30,342 nt of DNA from JBBRWV01 sp038248985 (GTDB lineage Bacteria > Planctomycetota > Phycisphaerae > WQYP01), in NCBI GenBank assembly GCA_038248985.1, contig JBBRWV010000028.1, positions 1-30,342 on the forward strand. Reading direction: 5' to 3'. A program made the translations under genes and the position numbers. The notes below the pieces were generated by a model. It was not told the origin of the DNA, ran no database searches, and was given only the letters and a program-made list of their open reading frames with translations. Within the stretch, counting starts at the first letter, position 1; every line of letters starts with the position of its first letter. This document shows, piece by piece, positions 1 to 7,292 of the stretch.

Positions 1-112
1 CCACGCCGGACACCCGGTCCGCACCGGGCTTGGTCTTCACTACATCGACTTTCAGGAGCATCCCCCCCCGTAGCGACGCCCCATCGTCGATTCACGCACG
101 AAAAAAATATTC

Positions 113-568
113 TCAAGGTCGAACTGCGGAAGTCGGGTTAAACACAGGCACTTCCCGCTCCCCTTCCAATTCCACACCCGCCCTTTTCGCCAGACTCATA
201 TCCGCCAAATACCCCGTCATCAGCAGCACAAAGTCCGCCGGCACCTCATACTCCGTCCCATCCTGCCGCCGCAGCACCACCTCTGTCGCCCCAATCCGCA
301 CCGGCACCGTATTCCAATGCGCCGCCATCACCCCGCTCTTGGTCAGCGCCGCTAACTCCGGATACAGCCAGTACTTAATCGATTCCTTGCGTACCTCTCC
401 CCCCCGATAACTCAGCGTCACCTCCGCCCCCGCCCGCTGGCACCGCAGCGCCGCCTCCACCGCACTGTTCTTCCCTCCCACAATTAGTACGCGTTTACGA
501 AAATAAGTATGCAAATCACCCAGATAATGCGTCACATGGCCCCGATTTTCCCCCTCAATCCCCAGCAA
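113..568 (-). CDS. C-terminal part of frameshifted YpdA-like FAD/NAD(P)-dependent oxidoreductase
   Basis: This is the second half of the protein that begins at 993. It carries the NAD(P)H-binding Rossmann motif VGGKNSAVEAAL, then the YpdA-like stretch IKYWLYPEL and the DFVLLMTGY segment, which are hallmarks of YpdA-type pyridine nucleotide disulfide oxidoreductases (known in Firmicutes as bacillithiol disulfide reductase). The N-terminal residues LGIEGE are the usual 'GE..HY' link between the two nucleotide-binding domains. The frame ends at a stop right after VFNPTSAVRP, where family members normally continue for roughly 30-40 residues with a final FAD-contacting segment; that tail is not visible in this frame and only 112 bases remain before the contig end. 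A second indel or poor end-of-contig sequence is likely. The family call is good; the physiological substrate in this organism is unknown. Confidence 0.7.
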   Translation of the reverse strand: MLGIEGENRGHVTHYLGDLHTYFRKRVLIVGGKNSAVEAALRCQRAGAEVTLSYRGGEVRKESIKYWLYPELAALTKSGVMAAHWNTVPVRIGATEVVLRRQDGTEYEVPADFVLLMTGYLADMSLAKRAGVELEGEREVPVFNPTSAVRP

Positions 569-993
569 ATTCGCCCTTTCCGTCCCCCCACCGTCAAAAT
601 CACCCGCCGCACCCGCACCCGCTCATTTTCCACCTCCGGATTCAGCGTCTGCGAAATCTCCAACTCAAACCCCTCCGCACACCGGCAAATCCCCACCACC
701 TTTCGATACGTTTGCACGCGCAAATCAAACTGCTGCACCACCCCGCGCAAATATGCCAAATATTCTTCCCGCGAAGTTTTTTCCTGCATCACCCCCTGCA
801 GCGGCACACCCGCAATCGCAATTCTCTCCGGTGAACTAAACCAGCGCGTCCCCGGTGCCCACCACTGAATCGTCGATCCGATCTGTCGTGACTCAAAATG
901 CACATAGCTCAGCCCCGCGCGGCGCAGCGCCACGGCCATCTCCAAGCCCAGCGGCCCGGTCCCGATAATCGCAATGTCCTGCACATCTGCCAT
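532..993 (-). CDS. N-terminal part of frameshifted YpdA-like FAD/NAD(P)-dependent oxidoreductase
   Basis: The protein opens with a FAD-binding Rossmann motif, IIGTGPLGLEMA (residues 9-20), followed by a segment like the YpdA family's FFS.EK.EI.G.P region (here WFSSPERIAIAGVPL) and the Arg-x-Glu-Tyr-Leu-x-Tyr-Leu helix (SREEYLAYL). The sequence is normal up to LTVGG and then turns to junk (RKGRICWG) before a late stop. Reading one base further on the minus strand restores the expected T-E-R-A-N-L-L-G-I-E-G-E. The slip is in the six-C run at 584-589 (six G on the coding strand); seven would keep one frame with the 113-568 part. Either the gene is a true pseudogene or one base was lost in sequencing. 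The start at 993 fits the beginning of the family. An intact version would be about 290+ residues, soluble and cytoplasmic. Confidence 0.7.
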   Translation of the reverse strand: MADVQDIAIIGTGPLGLEMAVALRRAGLSYVHFESRQIGSTIQWWAPGTRWFSSPERIAIAGVPLQGVMQEKTSREEYLAYLRGVVQQFDLRVQTYRKVVGICRCAEGFELEISQTLNPEVENERVRVRRVILTVGGRKGRICWGLRGKIGAM

Positions 994-1420
994 ACCCCCG
1001 ATAATAGCCGCCGCGCCGAATGACCGCGAATTCTCCTACATCGCCTGATAAAATATGAATATCAATATATAAACATATATGAATTTAATAGGCCGTTTGT
1101 GTCCGAAAATAAACCTCTATTTCTCCTCAAATCCGGGTAAAAAATATCGGTCGTCAACTCCCGCCAAATTCTCGAAAATTCGCTTGCCCATTGCGTTTTC
1201 TGAGGTAAATCATGGGTGTCCACCATGCGATGGCGGACCCGGGAGAATGAGAGAGAGAGGCAACGGTTGACCACGGTTCTGTGGTGCGGCCGAACTCCCC
1301 CGACAACCTGAAACTACCACGAGCCAAACGGCTTCGCGCGTTACATACCAGGTAACCCATGCGGGTTTCCGCGCGCTGAAGCTATGTACCCTGTTCGTCT
1401 CATTCCAAGGAGAGAGTCCC
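994..1420. other. Intergenic region with AT-rich promoter zone and folded leader
   Basis: These 427 bases separate the divergent oxidoreductase (-) and PEP-CTERM (+) genes. The part around 1045-1110 is strikingly AT-rich compared with the rest of the window and is the likely promoter zone for both directions, but no convincing -35/-10 pair could be fixed. From about 1223 onward the sequence is full of inverted repeats that precede the PEP-CTERM gene (see the leader entry). No plausible protein is encoded here; the short open frames overlap the folded region and lack ribosome binding sites. Confidence 0.5.
1265..1382 (+). promoter_or_regulatory. Candidate structured 5' leader (riboswitch-like) of PEP-CTERM gene
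   Basis: Two folded modules can be drawn. Module 1: GGTTG (1265-1269) pairs with CAACC (1304-1308) and encloses ACCAC/GTGGT (1270-1274/1281-1285). Module 2 is a three-way junction: GCTTC+GCGC (1331-1339) pairs with GCGC-T-GAAGC (1373-1382, single bulged T at 1377) and encloses hairpins GTTAC/GTAAC (1340-1344/1352-1356) and GCGG/CCGC (1361-1364/1369-1372). A second ACCAC at 1316-1320 can compete for GTGGT 1281-1285, giving mutually exclusive folds. The junction ends 38 bases before the ATG, with the Shine-Dalgarno sequence AAGGAGAGA at 1407-1415. I do not recognise a named riboswitch class. The pairing is seen in the sequence; a regulatory role is inference. Confidence 0.4.
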
Positions 1421-2098
1421 ATGCGCATTGCTTCTTCCCGTTATCTCGCCGCACTCGTCGGCGTCGCCGCCCTCGCCGCAGTTTCCCAGACCTCTTTCGC
1501 CACCGTGACCGCCCCGCCCGACTGCGGCGACTGCGTCAAAGACTACAAAATTGGCGATTACTGCGACGTAACCATCACCTCGAATTCTGCCGATCCGGGC
1601 CTCGTTGTTCACACTGACATCTTCAACAGCGTCTACGGCAAAGAGTTCAGCCTCTCGGATGGCGAATGCAAAACCTTCAAACTCTTCTCCATCTGGACCG
1701 ATGAAACCTACGTCAATGGCGATGACACCGCGCCCAAAAATATCACCGTCAACCTCGGCTTTGCCAATCCGCTCGTCAACGCCGAACTCGACGGGGAGAC
1801 CGTCGGCGTGAAAACCTTCCTCGGCATCCTCCAATACGGCCAGGTTACCTGGGGTGCCCCCGTCGTCATCGACCTCCCCGGCGACCGCAACTTCACCGTC
1901 TCCCTCAGCGACGCCCCCTTCAACAAAGGCCTCTTCGGACTCAACGAAGGCGAGTGCTTCGGCGCCGATATCTGCGTCACCATCTGCCAGAATTCTTCAG
2001 TTTGCGATGAAGGTGGTGGCGATGTTCCCGAACCCGCTTCCCTCAGCGTCCTTGGCCTGGGCGCCGCGGCCCTGCTCGCCCGCCGCCGCCGCCGGTAA
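1421..2098 (+). CDS. PEP-CTERM sorting domain protein, Cys-rich, exported
   Basis: The 225-residue protein begins with a signal peptide (MRIASSRYLAALVGVAALAA, cleavage probably near residue 27) and ends with a PEP-CTERM anchor: VPEPASLSVLGLG, a short hydrophobic helix, and a terminal run of five arginines. Such proteins are exported, and in families with an exosortase are cleaved at the PEP motif and attached to the cell surface or an exopolysaccharide matrix. The mature part has eight cysteines (DCGDC, YC, EC, EC, IC, IC, VC), suggesting disulfides. The start is set by AAGGAGAGA ending six bases before the ATG. It is a single gene: a folded leader lies upstream and a terminator follows at 2149-2188. 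The exact role is unknown and no catalytic motif is visible. Confidence 0.85.
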   Translation: MRIASSRYLAALVGVAALAAVSQTSFATVTAPPDCGDCVKDYKIGDYCDVTITSNSADPGLVVHTDIFNSVYGKEFSLSDGECKTFKLFSIWTDETYVNGDDTAPKNITVNLGFANPLVNAELDGETVGVKTFLGILQYGQVTWGAPVVIDLPGDRNFTVSLSDAPFNKGLFGLNEGECFGADICVTICQNSSVCDEGGGDVPEPASLSVLGLGAAALLARRRRR

Positions 2099-2148
2099 TT
2101 CGTTCACTTGGTAACCTTTGTCTCCCGGTTGCCACTCACAGTTCGCCA

Positions 2149-2188
2149 GACGCGCCCGCGCCATCGCCGGGCGCGTCTTTCTTTTTTT
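2149..2188 (+). terminator. Rho-independent terminator after PEP-CTERM gene
   Basis: A ten-base stem GACGCGCCCG (2149-2158) pairs perfectly with CGGGCGCGTC (2168-2177) across a nine-base loop, followed by a T-rich tract at 2178-2188. It lies 50 bases after the stop codon of the PEP-CTERM gene and separates it from the phosphohexomutase gene. Confidence 0.9.
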
Positions 2189-2284
2189 GCCCAACAATTT
2201 CCCACCCCACGATTCGCTTGAAACTTCCACCCTGAACCTTGACACTGCTCATCCGTATTCCGCATCCCTTTTTTCGGAGTCCTC

Positions 2285-3691
2285 ATGTCCTCCATCTCTC
2301 CGCTCATGATTTCCGTCTCCGGCGTCCGCGGCATCATCGGTTCATCCCTCACGCCCGCCGTCGCCACAGAGTTCGGCCAAGCCTTCGGATGCTTTCTGCA
2401 AAACCGCCGCATCCAATCCCCCGCCGCCACCGCTCCCTCCTCCCGCCTCAAAGTCGCCATCGGTCGCGATTCCCGCCCCTCCGGTCCGCTCGTTTTCCAG
2501 GCCGTCTCCGCCGGTCTCATGTCCGTCGGCGTCGATGTTGTCGACCTCGATATCGCCACCACACCCTCCATCGCCCTCTTCGGCCGCTACCTCAAGGCCG
2601 ACGCCGCCATCGCCATCACCGCCTCGCACAATCCCATCATCTGGAACGGCATCAAATTTCTGCGTGACGACGGCATCGCCTTCCCGCCCGCCGAAGCTGC
2701 ACAAATCAAGCAAACCTATTTCGACAAACCCTGGTTGAAGTCCGGCCTCGCCCCCATCGAAAAGCTCGGCCTTTTCTCCACCGATTCCCGCGTCCACGCC
2801 CACCACATCCAGACCGTCCTGCAGTATTTCGACATCCGCGCCATCGCCCAGCACCGCTACAAAATCGTCCTCGATTCCGTCAATGGCGCCGGCTGCATCG
2901 GCACCCCCATGCTCCTCGGAAAACTCGGCACTGAAACCGTTCACATGAACGATCAAGCCACCGGCCACTTCGCCCATGTGCCCGAGCCCACCAAAGAAAA
3001 TCTTGTCACGCTTTGCGAAAAGGTCAAACAAACCCGCGCCGTCGTAGGCTTCGCACAGGACCCCGACGCCGACCGCCTCGCCATCGTCGATGAAAACGGC
3101 ACCTACATCGGTGAAGAATACACCCTCGCCCTGTGCGCCTACGCCCGCATGCTTTCCAAGCCCGGCCCCATGTGCGCCAACCTTTCCACCTCACGCATGA
3201 TCGACGACATCGCCGCCCGCTTCGGCCAAATCGTCTACCGCACGCCCGTCGGCGAAGCCAACGTCGCCTCCAAAATGATGGAAGTGAACGCCGTCTGTGG
3301 CGGCGAAGGCAACGGCGGCATCATCGACCTCCGCATCGGCCCCGTGCGCGATTCCTTTCTCGGCATCGTCATGATCCTCGACCTCATGCACCGCACCAAC
3401 AAATCGATTTCCCAACTCGTCAATGACATCCCCCGCTACTCCATGATCAAAACCAAATTCGAATGCACTCCCGAGCAATCCGCCAAACTCGTCGCCGCTG
3501 TAAAAAAGAAATTCGCCGATCAAAAACTCGACACGCAGGATGGCGTGCGCATTGATTGGTCGGGGGAAAACGGCGGCTGGGTCCACGTCCGCCAAAGCAA
3601 CACCGAACCCATCGCCCGCGTCATCGCTGAGGCCGCCGACGAAGCCACCGCCAACGCGCTCATCGCTCAGGTGCAGGTGCTTCGCGGATAA
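2285..3691 (+). CDS. glmM: Phosphoglucosamine mutase / phosphomannomutase-family phosphohexomutase
   Basis: An alpha-D-phosphohexomutase of 468 residues, close to the family's usual ~450. All four active-site loops are visible: the phosphoserine loop TASHNP with the catalytic Ser at about residue 114, the Mg-binding loop DPDADR at 259-264, the sugar-specificity loop GGEGNGG at 339-345, and the phosphate-binding RQSNTEP from about 436. These enzymes move phosphate between C6 and C1 of a hexose; the GlmM branch makes glucosamine-1-phosphate for peptidoglycan and LPS precursors, while the ManB branch acts on mannose or glucose phosphates. The N-terminal SGVRGIIG form does not settle which. The start has CGGAG eight bases or so upstream. 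Only 17 bases separate it from hisF, so they may be co-transcribed. The family is certain; the gene symbol is less so. Confidence 0.85.
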   Translation: MSSISPLMISVSGVRGIIGSSLTPAVATEFGQAFGCFLQNRRIQSPAATAPSSRLKVAIGRDSRPSGPLVFQAVSAGLMSVGVDVVDLDIATTPSIALFGRYLKADAAIAITASHNPIIWNGIKFLRDDGIAFPPAEAAQIKQTYFDKPWLKSGLAPIEKLGLFSTDSRVHAHHIQTVLQYFDIRAIAQHRYKIVLDSVNGAGCIGTPMLLGKLGTETVHMNDQATGHFAHVPEPTKENLVTLCEKVKQTRAVVGFAQDPDADRLAIVDENGTYIGEEYTLALCAYARMLSKPGPMCANLSTSRMIDDIAARFGQIVYRTPVGEANVASKMMEVNAVCGGEGNGGIIDLRIGPVRDSFLGIVMILDLMHRTNKSISQLVNDIPRYSMIKTKFECTPEQSAKLVAAVKKKFADQKLDTQDGVRIDWSGENGGWVHVRQSNTEPIARVIAEAADEATANALIAQVQVLRG

Positions 3692-3708
3692 GGTAAAATA
3701 AGAAGCTT

Positions 3709-4566
3709 ATGCTTGCGAAACGAATCATACCGTGCCTGGATGTTGACCGCGGCCGCGTCGTCAAAGGCGTCAAATTCTTCGACCACGTCGATGCCGGCGA
3801 ACCTGTCGAACAGGCCATCTTCTACGATCAGGCCAAGGCGGACGAACTCGTCTTCTACGACATCACCGCCTCCCACGAAGGCCGCGGCATCATGGCTGAC
3901 GTCGTCCGCAAAGTCGCCGACTCCGTCTTCATGCCCATCACCGTCGGCGGCGGCATCCGCGTCCTCGACGACGCCACCCGCCTCATTCAGGCCGGTGCCG
4001 AAAAAGTCTCCATCAACTCCGCTGGCGTCAAACGCCCCGAATTGCTCCGCGAAATTTCCAACAAGTTCGGCCGCTGCGCCACCGTTCTCGGAATGGACGC
4101 CAACCGCGTCATCCAGCCCAAAGGCTTCCGCCCCGCCACCGGCCCCAGCGCCCTCATCCCTCGCAAAACATGGCTCGATGACCGCGGCGTCCCCATGGAA
4201 GAAGTCTGGGAAGTCTTCGTCAACGGCGGACGTGTCCCCACCGGTATCGACGTCCTCTGGTGGGCCCAGGAAGCCCAACGCCTCGGTGCCGGCGAAATCG
4301 TCCTTAACGTCATGAACGTCGACGGTATGAAAAAAGGCTACGACCTCGAAATGACCTCCGCCGTCAGCACCACCGTCACCATCCCCGTCGTCGCCAGCGG
4401 CGGTGCCGGAAAGCCCGAACACATGCTCCACGTCCTGCAAGACGGCCCCGGCGGTGGAAAAGCCGACGCCGCCCTCGCCGCCTCCATCTTCCACTTCCGC
4501 GAATTCTCCGTCGGCGAAGTGAAAACATTTCTGGCGATAAACGGCGTCAACGTTCGCATCACTTAA
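3709..4566 (+). CDS. hisF: Imidazole glycerol phosphate synthase, cyclase subunit HisF
   Basis: HisF is the (beta/alpha)8-barrel half of the HisHF synthase; it uses ammonia from HisH to convert PRFAR to imidazole glycerol phosphate and AICAR in histidine biosynthesis. The opening MLAKRIIPCLDV places the catalytic Asp at residue 11 and the second catalytic Asp at residue 130 (VLGMD), exactly as in the family. The phosphate-binding loops TVGGGIR (78-84) and ASGGAG (229-234) are present. It is 285 residues against the usual ~250: the extra material is an insertion at about 132-175 and a Gly/Asp-rich stretch near 244-252. The normally conserved DGTK..GYD motif reads DGMKKGYD here. No hisH is in the window. 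The last 69 bp reappear, diverged, at 5678-5746. Confidence 0.92.
   Translation: MLAKRIIPCLDVDRGRVVKGVKFFDHVDAGEPVEQAIFYDQAKADELVFYDITASHEGRGIMADVVRKVADSVFMPITVGGGIRVLDDATRLIQAGAEKVSINSAGVKRPELLREISNKFGRCATVLGMDANRVIQPKGFRPATGPSALIPRKTWLDDRGVPMEEVWEVFVNGGRVPTGIDVLWWAQEAQRLGAGEIVLNVMNVDGMKKGYDLEMTSAVSTTVTIPVVASGGAGKPEHMLHVLQDGPGGGKADAALAASIFHFREFSVGEVKTFLAINGVNVRIT
4498..4566 (+). repeat. hisF 3'-end repeat, copy A (functional end of hisF)
   Basis: The last 22 codons and stop of hisF. A colinear copy of the same length lies at 5678-5746; by eye 55 of 69 bases match and 16 of 22 residues are identical, with most changes silent or conservative. The two copies flank the gene at 4585-5652. Confidence 0.8.
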
Positions 4567-4584
4567 ACGTCTTGAGTCTCGACC

Positions 4585-5652
4585 ATGCATATTCCCCATG
4601 AAAGTTGGCGGATCGTATCGGCACCTCATGATTGGTGGACGTCCGGCTTCACTCCTTCCCGTGATCCCTCCTCGGTCCGCGTCAACATTCGTACGGCGCT
4701 TTTCAGAGGCCATCCCGCGCTCCCCTCAAAGCTCGAAGTTCGCATGACTGTTCCTGCGGGCGGGGATCTCGCTGCGAACCTGATTCGCGAGAATCTCATC
4801 GCGAGCGTCAATAGGACCATCATTCAAATACTGAATCGTCTCGCACAAAAACAGACACCCGGCGACAAAGGTGGATTGCTTTTAGGCATCACCGAATACA
4901 TAAGCCATGTTTCCTTGGTGGCCTACGTGTGCGGGCCCGCGGAAGTCTCCGCGAAGCTGGAGAAAAGCCTCGCCCGAAAGAATCTCCTGGGCCTAACCAT
5001 TACCCACTCGCCGGATCCTTCCTGGTCCGCTTATGAAGAACTTGCCAGACTTGCCGATCTGTCGCCCCGTACTCTTGAAGCGGCCTTGAAAGATCTGTAC
5101 GAGCCCGAGAGCAAGCCTCATCCGGCAGCAAAGTCGAAACCTGCACTGGTCAGATGGGTCATGCAGCACCCGCCTTCCTGTCTCGCTTCCGTTTCCGTCT
5201 GCAATCCGCGCCGTGTGAAACCGTGGAACTGTGTGGCGGTGGAATTTCAACTTCTCTCTCCAAGGGGTCTAACCAATTGCCATGTCTACTCCGATGAACG
5301 CACCATCGATTCCGCACCGGGTGGGGCATTCGATTGCACGCCCCTGAGCGTCCAATGGTTGGGCGAATCCGAGTTTTCGATCATTCTGGATGCCTCCCGC
5401 CACGGCGATCAAGGCCGGCAGTATCCCCAGAACCAAATCCTCGGCAATCACCCCGGCACGCAGAGAATCTGCAAGAAATGTGGACACTCGATATTTACCG
5501 TCGCCATCATGTTCGACTATCACGAATCAGTTTGCGACATCGGGGCCGACGATGCCACTGCACCCATGGAAGACCATTTCTGTAGCGTTGAACTTCGCTG
5601 CAAGTGCTCAAGCTGTGGTCGCCGCCTAAAACTTGCGTTCGGCGAACTGTAG
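4585..5652 (+). CDS. Hypothetical protein, DUF695-like N-terminus with C-terminal zinc-ribbon cysteines
   Basis: A 355-residue soluble protein. Residues ~5-155 resemble the DUF695 pattern: an initial tryptophan (SWRIV), a mid-region hydrophobic strand (LVAYVCGPAE), and a closing 'D-P-x-W-x-x-Y' motif (SPDPSWSAYEEL). DUF695 has no established function and often occurs in variable, immunity-like settings. The C-terminal ~75 residues carry C-x-x-C-G (CKKCGH) and a second pair near the end (CKCSSCGRR), consistent with a zinc ribbon. No signal peptide or membrane helix is seen. Codon use is clearly less C-biased than in hisF or the act/cox genes. It lies between hisF and a diverged duplicate of the hisF 3' end, which points to insertion. 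The DUF695 link is my recognition from motif spacing and is moderate; the function is unknown. Confidence 0.6.
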   Translation: MHIPHESWRIVSAPHDWWTSGFTPSRDPSSVRVNIRTALFRGHPALPSKLEVRMTVPAGGDLAANLIRENLIASVNRTIIQILNRLAQKQTPGDKGGLLLGITEYISHVSLVAYVCGPAEVSAKLEKSLARKNLLGLTITHSPDPSWSAYEELARLADLSPRTLEAALKDLYEPESKPHPAAKSKPALVRWVMQHPPSCLASVSVCNPRRVKPWNCVAVEFQLLSPRGLTNCHVYSDERTIDSAPGGAFDCTPLSVQWLGESEFSIILDASRHGDQGRQYPQNQILGNHPGTQRICKKCGHSIFTVAIMFDYHESVCDIGADDATAPMEDHFCSVELRCKCSSCGRRLKLAFGEL

Positions 5653-5677
5653 TAGGATGTCCTTTCTTCGTGCCTCC

Positions 5678-5746
5678 CGCGAGTTATCCGTCGGCGAAGT
5701 CAAAACGTATCTCGTAAAAAATGGCGTCAATGTCCGCGTCGCTTAA
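5678..5746 (+). pseudogene. hisF 3'-terminal remnant (copy B)
   Basis: This stretch translates in frame to a HisF tail, RELSVGEVKTYLVKNGVNV and three more residues plus stop, against REFSVGEVKTFLAINGVNV in the intact hisF. It has no start codon or upstream hisF body; similarity fades before about 5665. The differences are largely third-position or conservative, so this tail diverged while under selection in a real hisF rather than being a recent copying error. The hairpin terminator at 5780-5818 follows it, as would be expected for the original end of hisF. It is best read as the displaced end of hisF after insertion or recombination. Confidence 0.75.
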
Positions 5747-5779
5747 GTTGCGATGCCGGATCTTCACTGGAAAAAAAAC

Positions 5780-5818
5780 AAAAAGGCCGCACGATCGCAA
5801 GACCGTGCGGCCTTTTTT
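5780..5818. terminator. Bidirectional Rho-independent terminator between convergent genes
   Basis: A perfect stem GGCCGCACG (5785-5793) / CGTGCGGCC (5804-5812) with a ten-base loop, flanked by an A-tract on the left and TTTTTT (5813-5818) on the right. It can stop transcription arriving from the hisF side on + and from the PEP-CTERM operon on -. Confidence 0.93.
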
Positions 5819-5829
5819 CAAATAGGAAA

Positions 5830-6531
5830 TTAGCGGGCGTGACGCCTCCGCGCCAGCAACATCACCCCACCCAACGCCAACACGCCCAGACTCGCCGGCT
5901 CGGGTATGGCCTCCGCACGCCACACCCATTCAATCGTGTCGCTCGCCATTCCCGCAAACGGCACACCCGCAGCATCCCCGACATACACTTCATAGCGCGC
6001 CCGGTACGTATCCTGCGTCGGATCCAGCACCGCATACACATTGTGCGTCATCGATCGCGTCGCCCATTTCCATATCTCACCGTCACTCGTGAAAATCGGA
6101 CCATACGAAGGCTGCGCCGGCGGCCGCTTGTAGCTCTCCAACCCCGCATCCTGCTCCAACCGCTTGATCCAAATATCCGTGCCTTCTGGCAACACGCTCA
6201 TATACGCCAAATTGCCGGCATTCCACGCATACTGAAAGTTGTAGTCCTTGCCTTCCAGCACCGCGTAAAGACCCTCAAAATGATTCGGCGCAGCCAGCGG
6301 CCGTAACATCGGCACTTCGTCCGCGCTCAATTGCTCCACATACTCCATGTTGCCGTTCATCAGCGTCACCGATACGCCTGCGGAACTTATAAAAATGTCC
6401 GTATGAATCATCGGCGCCTGCTTCATCCCGACTTGCCCGCCTCCGATCATCGGAATCGCTCCGGCTTGGGCAACGCTCGCCGCCCCCGTCATGAGTCCCG
6501 CCATCAAAGGAAATGAAAAAATAAGCTTCAT
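5830..6531 (-). CDS. PEP-CTERM sorting domain protein, exported
   Basis: A 233-residue exported protein. The signal peptide is MKLIFSFPLMAGLMTGAASVAQA; the C-terminus has IPEPASLGVLALGG, a hydrophobic helix and RRRHAR, a standard PEP-CTERM anchor. The start at 6531 is chosen over an upstream in-frame ATG at 6582 because GGAG (complement of 6539-6542) lies seven bases before it and because it gives a clean signal peptide; the longer form would overlap the upstream gene. The body is rich in aromatic residues and has no recognised domain. It is the last gene of a probable operon (7811 to 5830), 26 bases after the pseudopilin gene, and ends at the shared terminator. Together with the pseudopilin this suggests a surface-structure or matrix role, which is inference. 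Confidence 0.85.
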   Translation of the reverse strand: MKLIFSFPLMAGLMTGAASVAQAGAIPMIGGGQVGMKQAPMIHTDIFISSAGVSVTLMNGNMEYVEQLSADEVPMLRPLAAPNHFEGLYAVLEGKDYNFQYAWNAGNLAYMSVLPEGTDIWIKRLEQDAGLESYKRPPAQPSYGPIFTSDGEIWKWATRSMTHNVYAVLDPTQDTYRARYEVYVGDAAGVPFAGMASDTIEWVWRAEAIPEPASLGVLALGGVMLLARRRHAR

Positions 6532-6557
6532 CAAAATACTCCAAAAATTAAGTACAG

Positions 6558-7241
6558 CTATTGAGCCGTACCAGGATTCCAATTATCGATACCCACCGTG
6601 GGATCGAATGTGCGTTTGAACACGTCGGCCGCGACGTGTCCGTCAAAAAACAAAAAATTGCTCAGCGTGCCATGCCGGCGCATGTCCACTTCCGGCGCAC
6701 CACCGATCAACCAGAAGTGCGCCATCACGTGATCCGCCATGGAAGACGACAGCAACTCCGCAAACAAAATCGTGTTGGCCGGTCGCGGAATACTCGCCAG
6801 TCGCGGATACGTGGGGCCGCTGGCTTGGCCCACCACATCTCCCGCTTCCGCCGACGTAAGCTCCGGCCACACGCTCTTTCCATAGCTCCACGTCGCCGTC
6901 CGCTTGTCGGACGGACACCGGTAGAGCGTGCGAAACAACCGGTCAAACTCCGGACCTGCAACAGCCTTCTGTCCCGGCGCTAACTGCGGAATCAACGCGT
7001 ACCCCCACGGTACTGTCCCGTAGCCATATGCCGAATGCGTGCTTCGCGGAAGGTAGTCATCATTCTCCTGCGTGTACGTCGCCACGCCCACGCCGATCTG
7101 GCGAAGTTGCGATCCGCACACCGCTCTCCTGGCGGTCTCCCGCCCGCGCTGCAGCGCCGGCAGCAGCACGATCAAAAGAGTCGTGAGAACCACAACCACC
7201 ACCAGCAACTCCAGCAGTGAGAACCCACGCAATCTGCGCAT
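6558..7241 (-). CDS. Type II secretion/type IV pilin-like prepilin with H-X-DG C-terminal motif
   Basis: The N-terminus RLRGFSLLELLVVVVVLTTLL is a prepilin peptidase site (cleavage after Gly, Phe methylated, Glu5 present) followed by the single hydrophobic pilin helix. The rest (227 residues in all) resembles the large planctomycete/verrucomicrobial pseudopilin family: a CGSQLRQIG..V..Y.QEN segment after the helix and a late RHGTLSNFLFFDGHV motif, the H-X-DG signature. Such proteins are numerous in these phyla and their assembled structures are poorly known; they are usually assigned to general secretion or pilus-like systems. The start has AGGAGGA (complement of 7247-7253) five bases upstream, an excellent ribosome site. 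It sits 51 bases after the Cys-rich gene and 26 bases before the PEP-CTERM gene. Confidence 0.88.
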   Translation of the reverse strand: MRRLRGFSLLELLVVVVVLTTLLIVLLPALQRGRETARRAVCGSQLRQIGVGVATYTQENDDYLPRSTHSAYGYGTVPWGYALIPQLAPGQKAVAGPEFDRLFRTLYRCPSDKRTATWSYGKSVWPELTSAEAGDVVGQASGPTYPRLASIPRPANTILFAELLSSSMADHVMAHFWLIGGAPEVDMRRHGTLSNFLFFDGHVAADVFKRTFDPTVGIDNWNPGTAQ

Positions 7242-7292
7242 GGCATTCCTCCTGTGTGCTTGTGAATTGTCCTGGAAAAAAGAAACGCCGCC

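Noticed and set aside
1265..1382. Known riboswitch class (c-di-GMP-I, c-di-GMP-II, cobalamin, TPP, SAM)
   Set aside because: None of the conserved core sequences I know for these classes is present; it is kept only as an unassigned structured leader.
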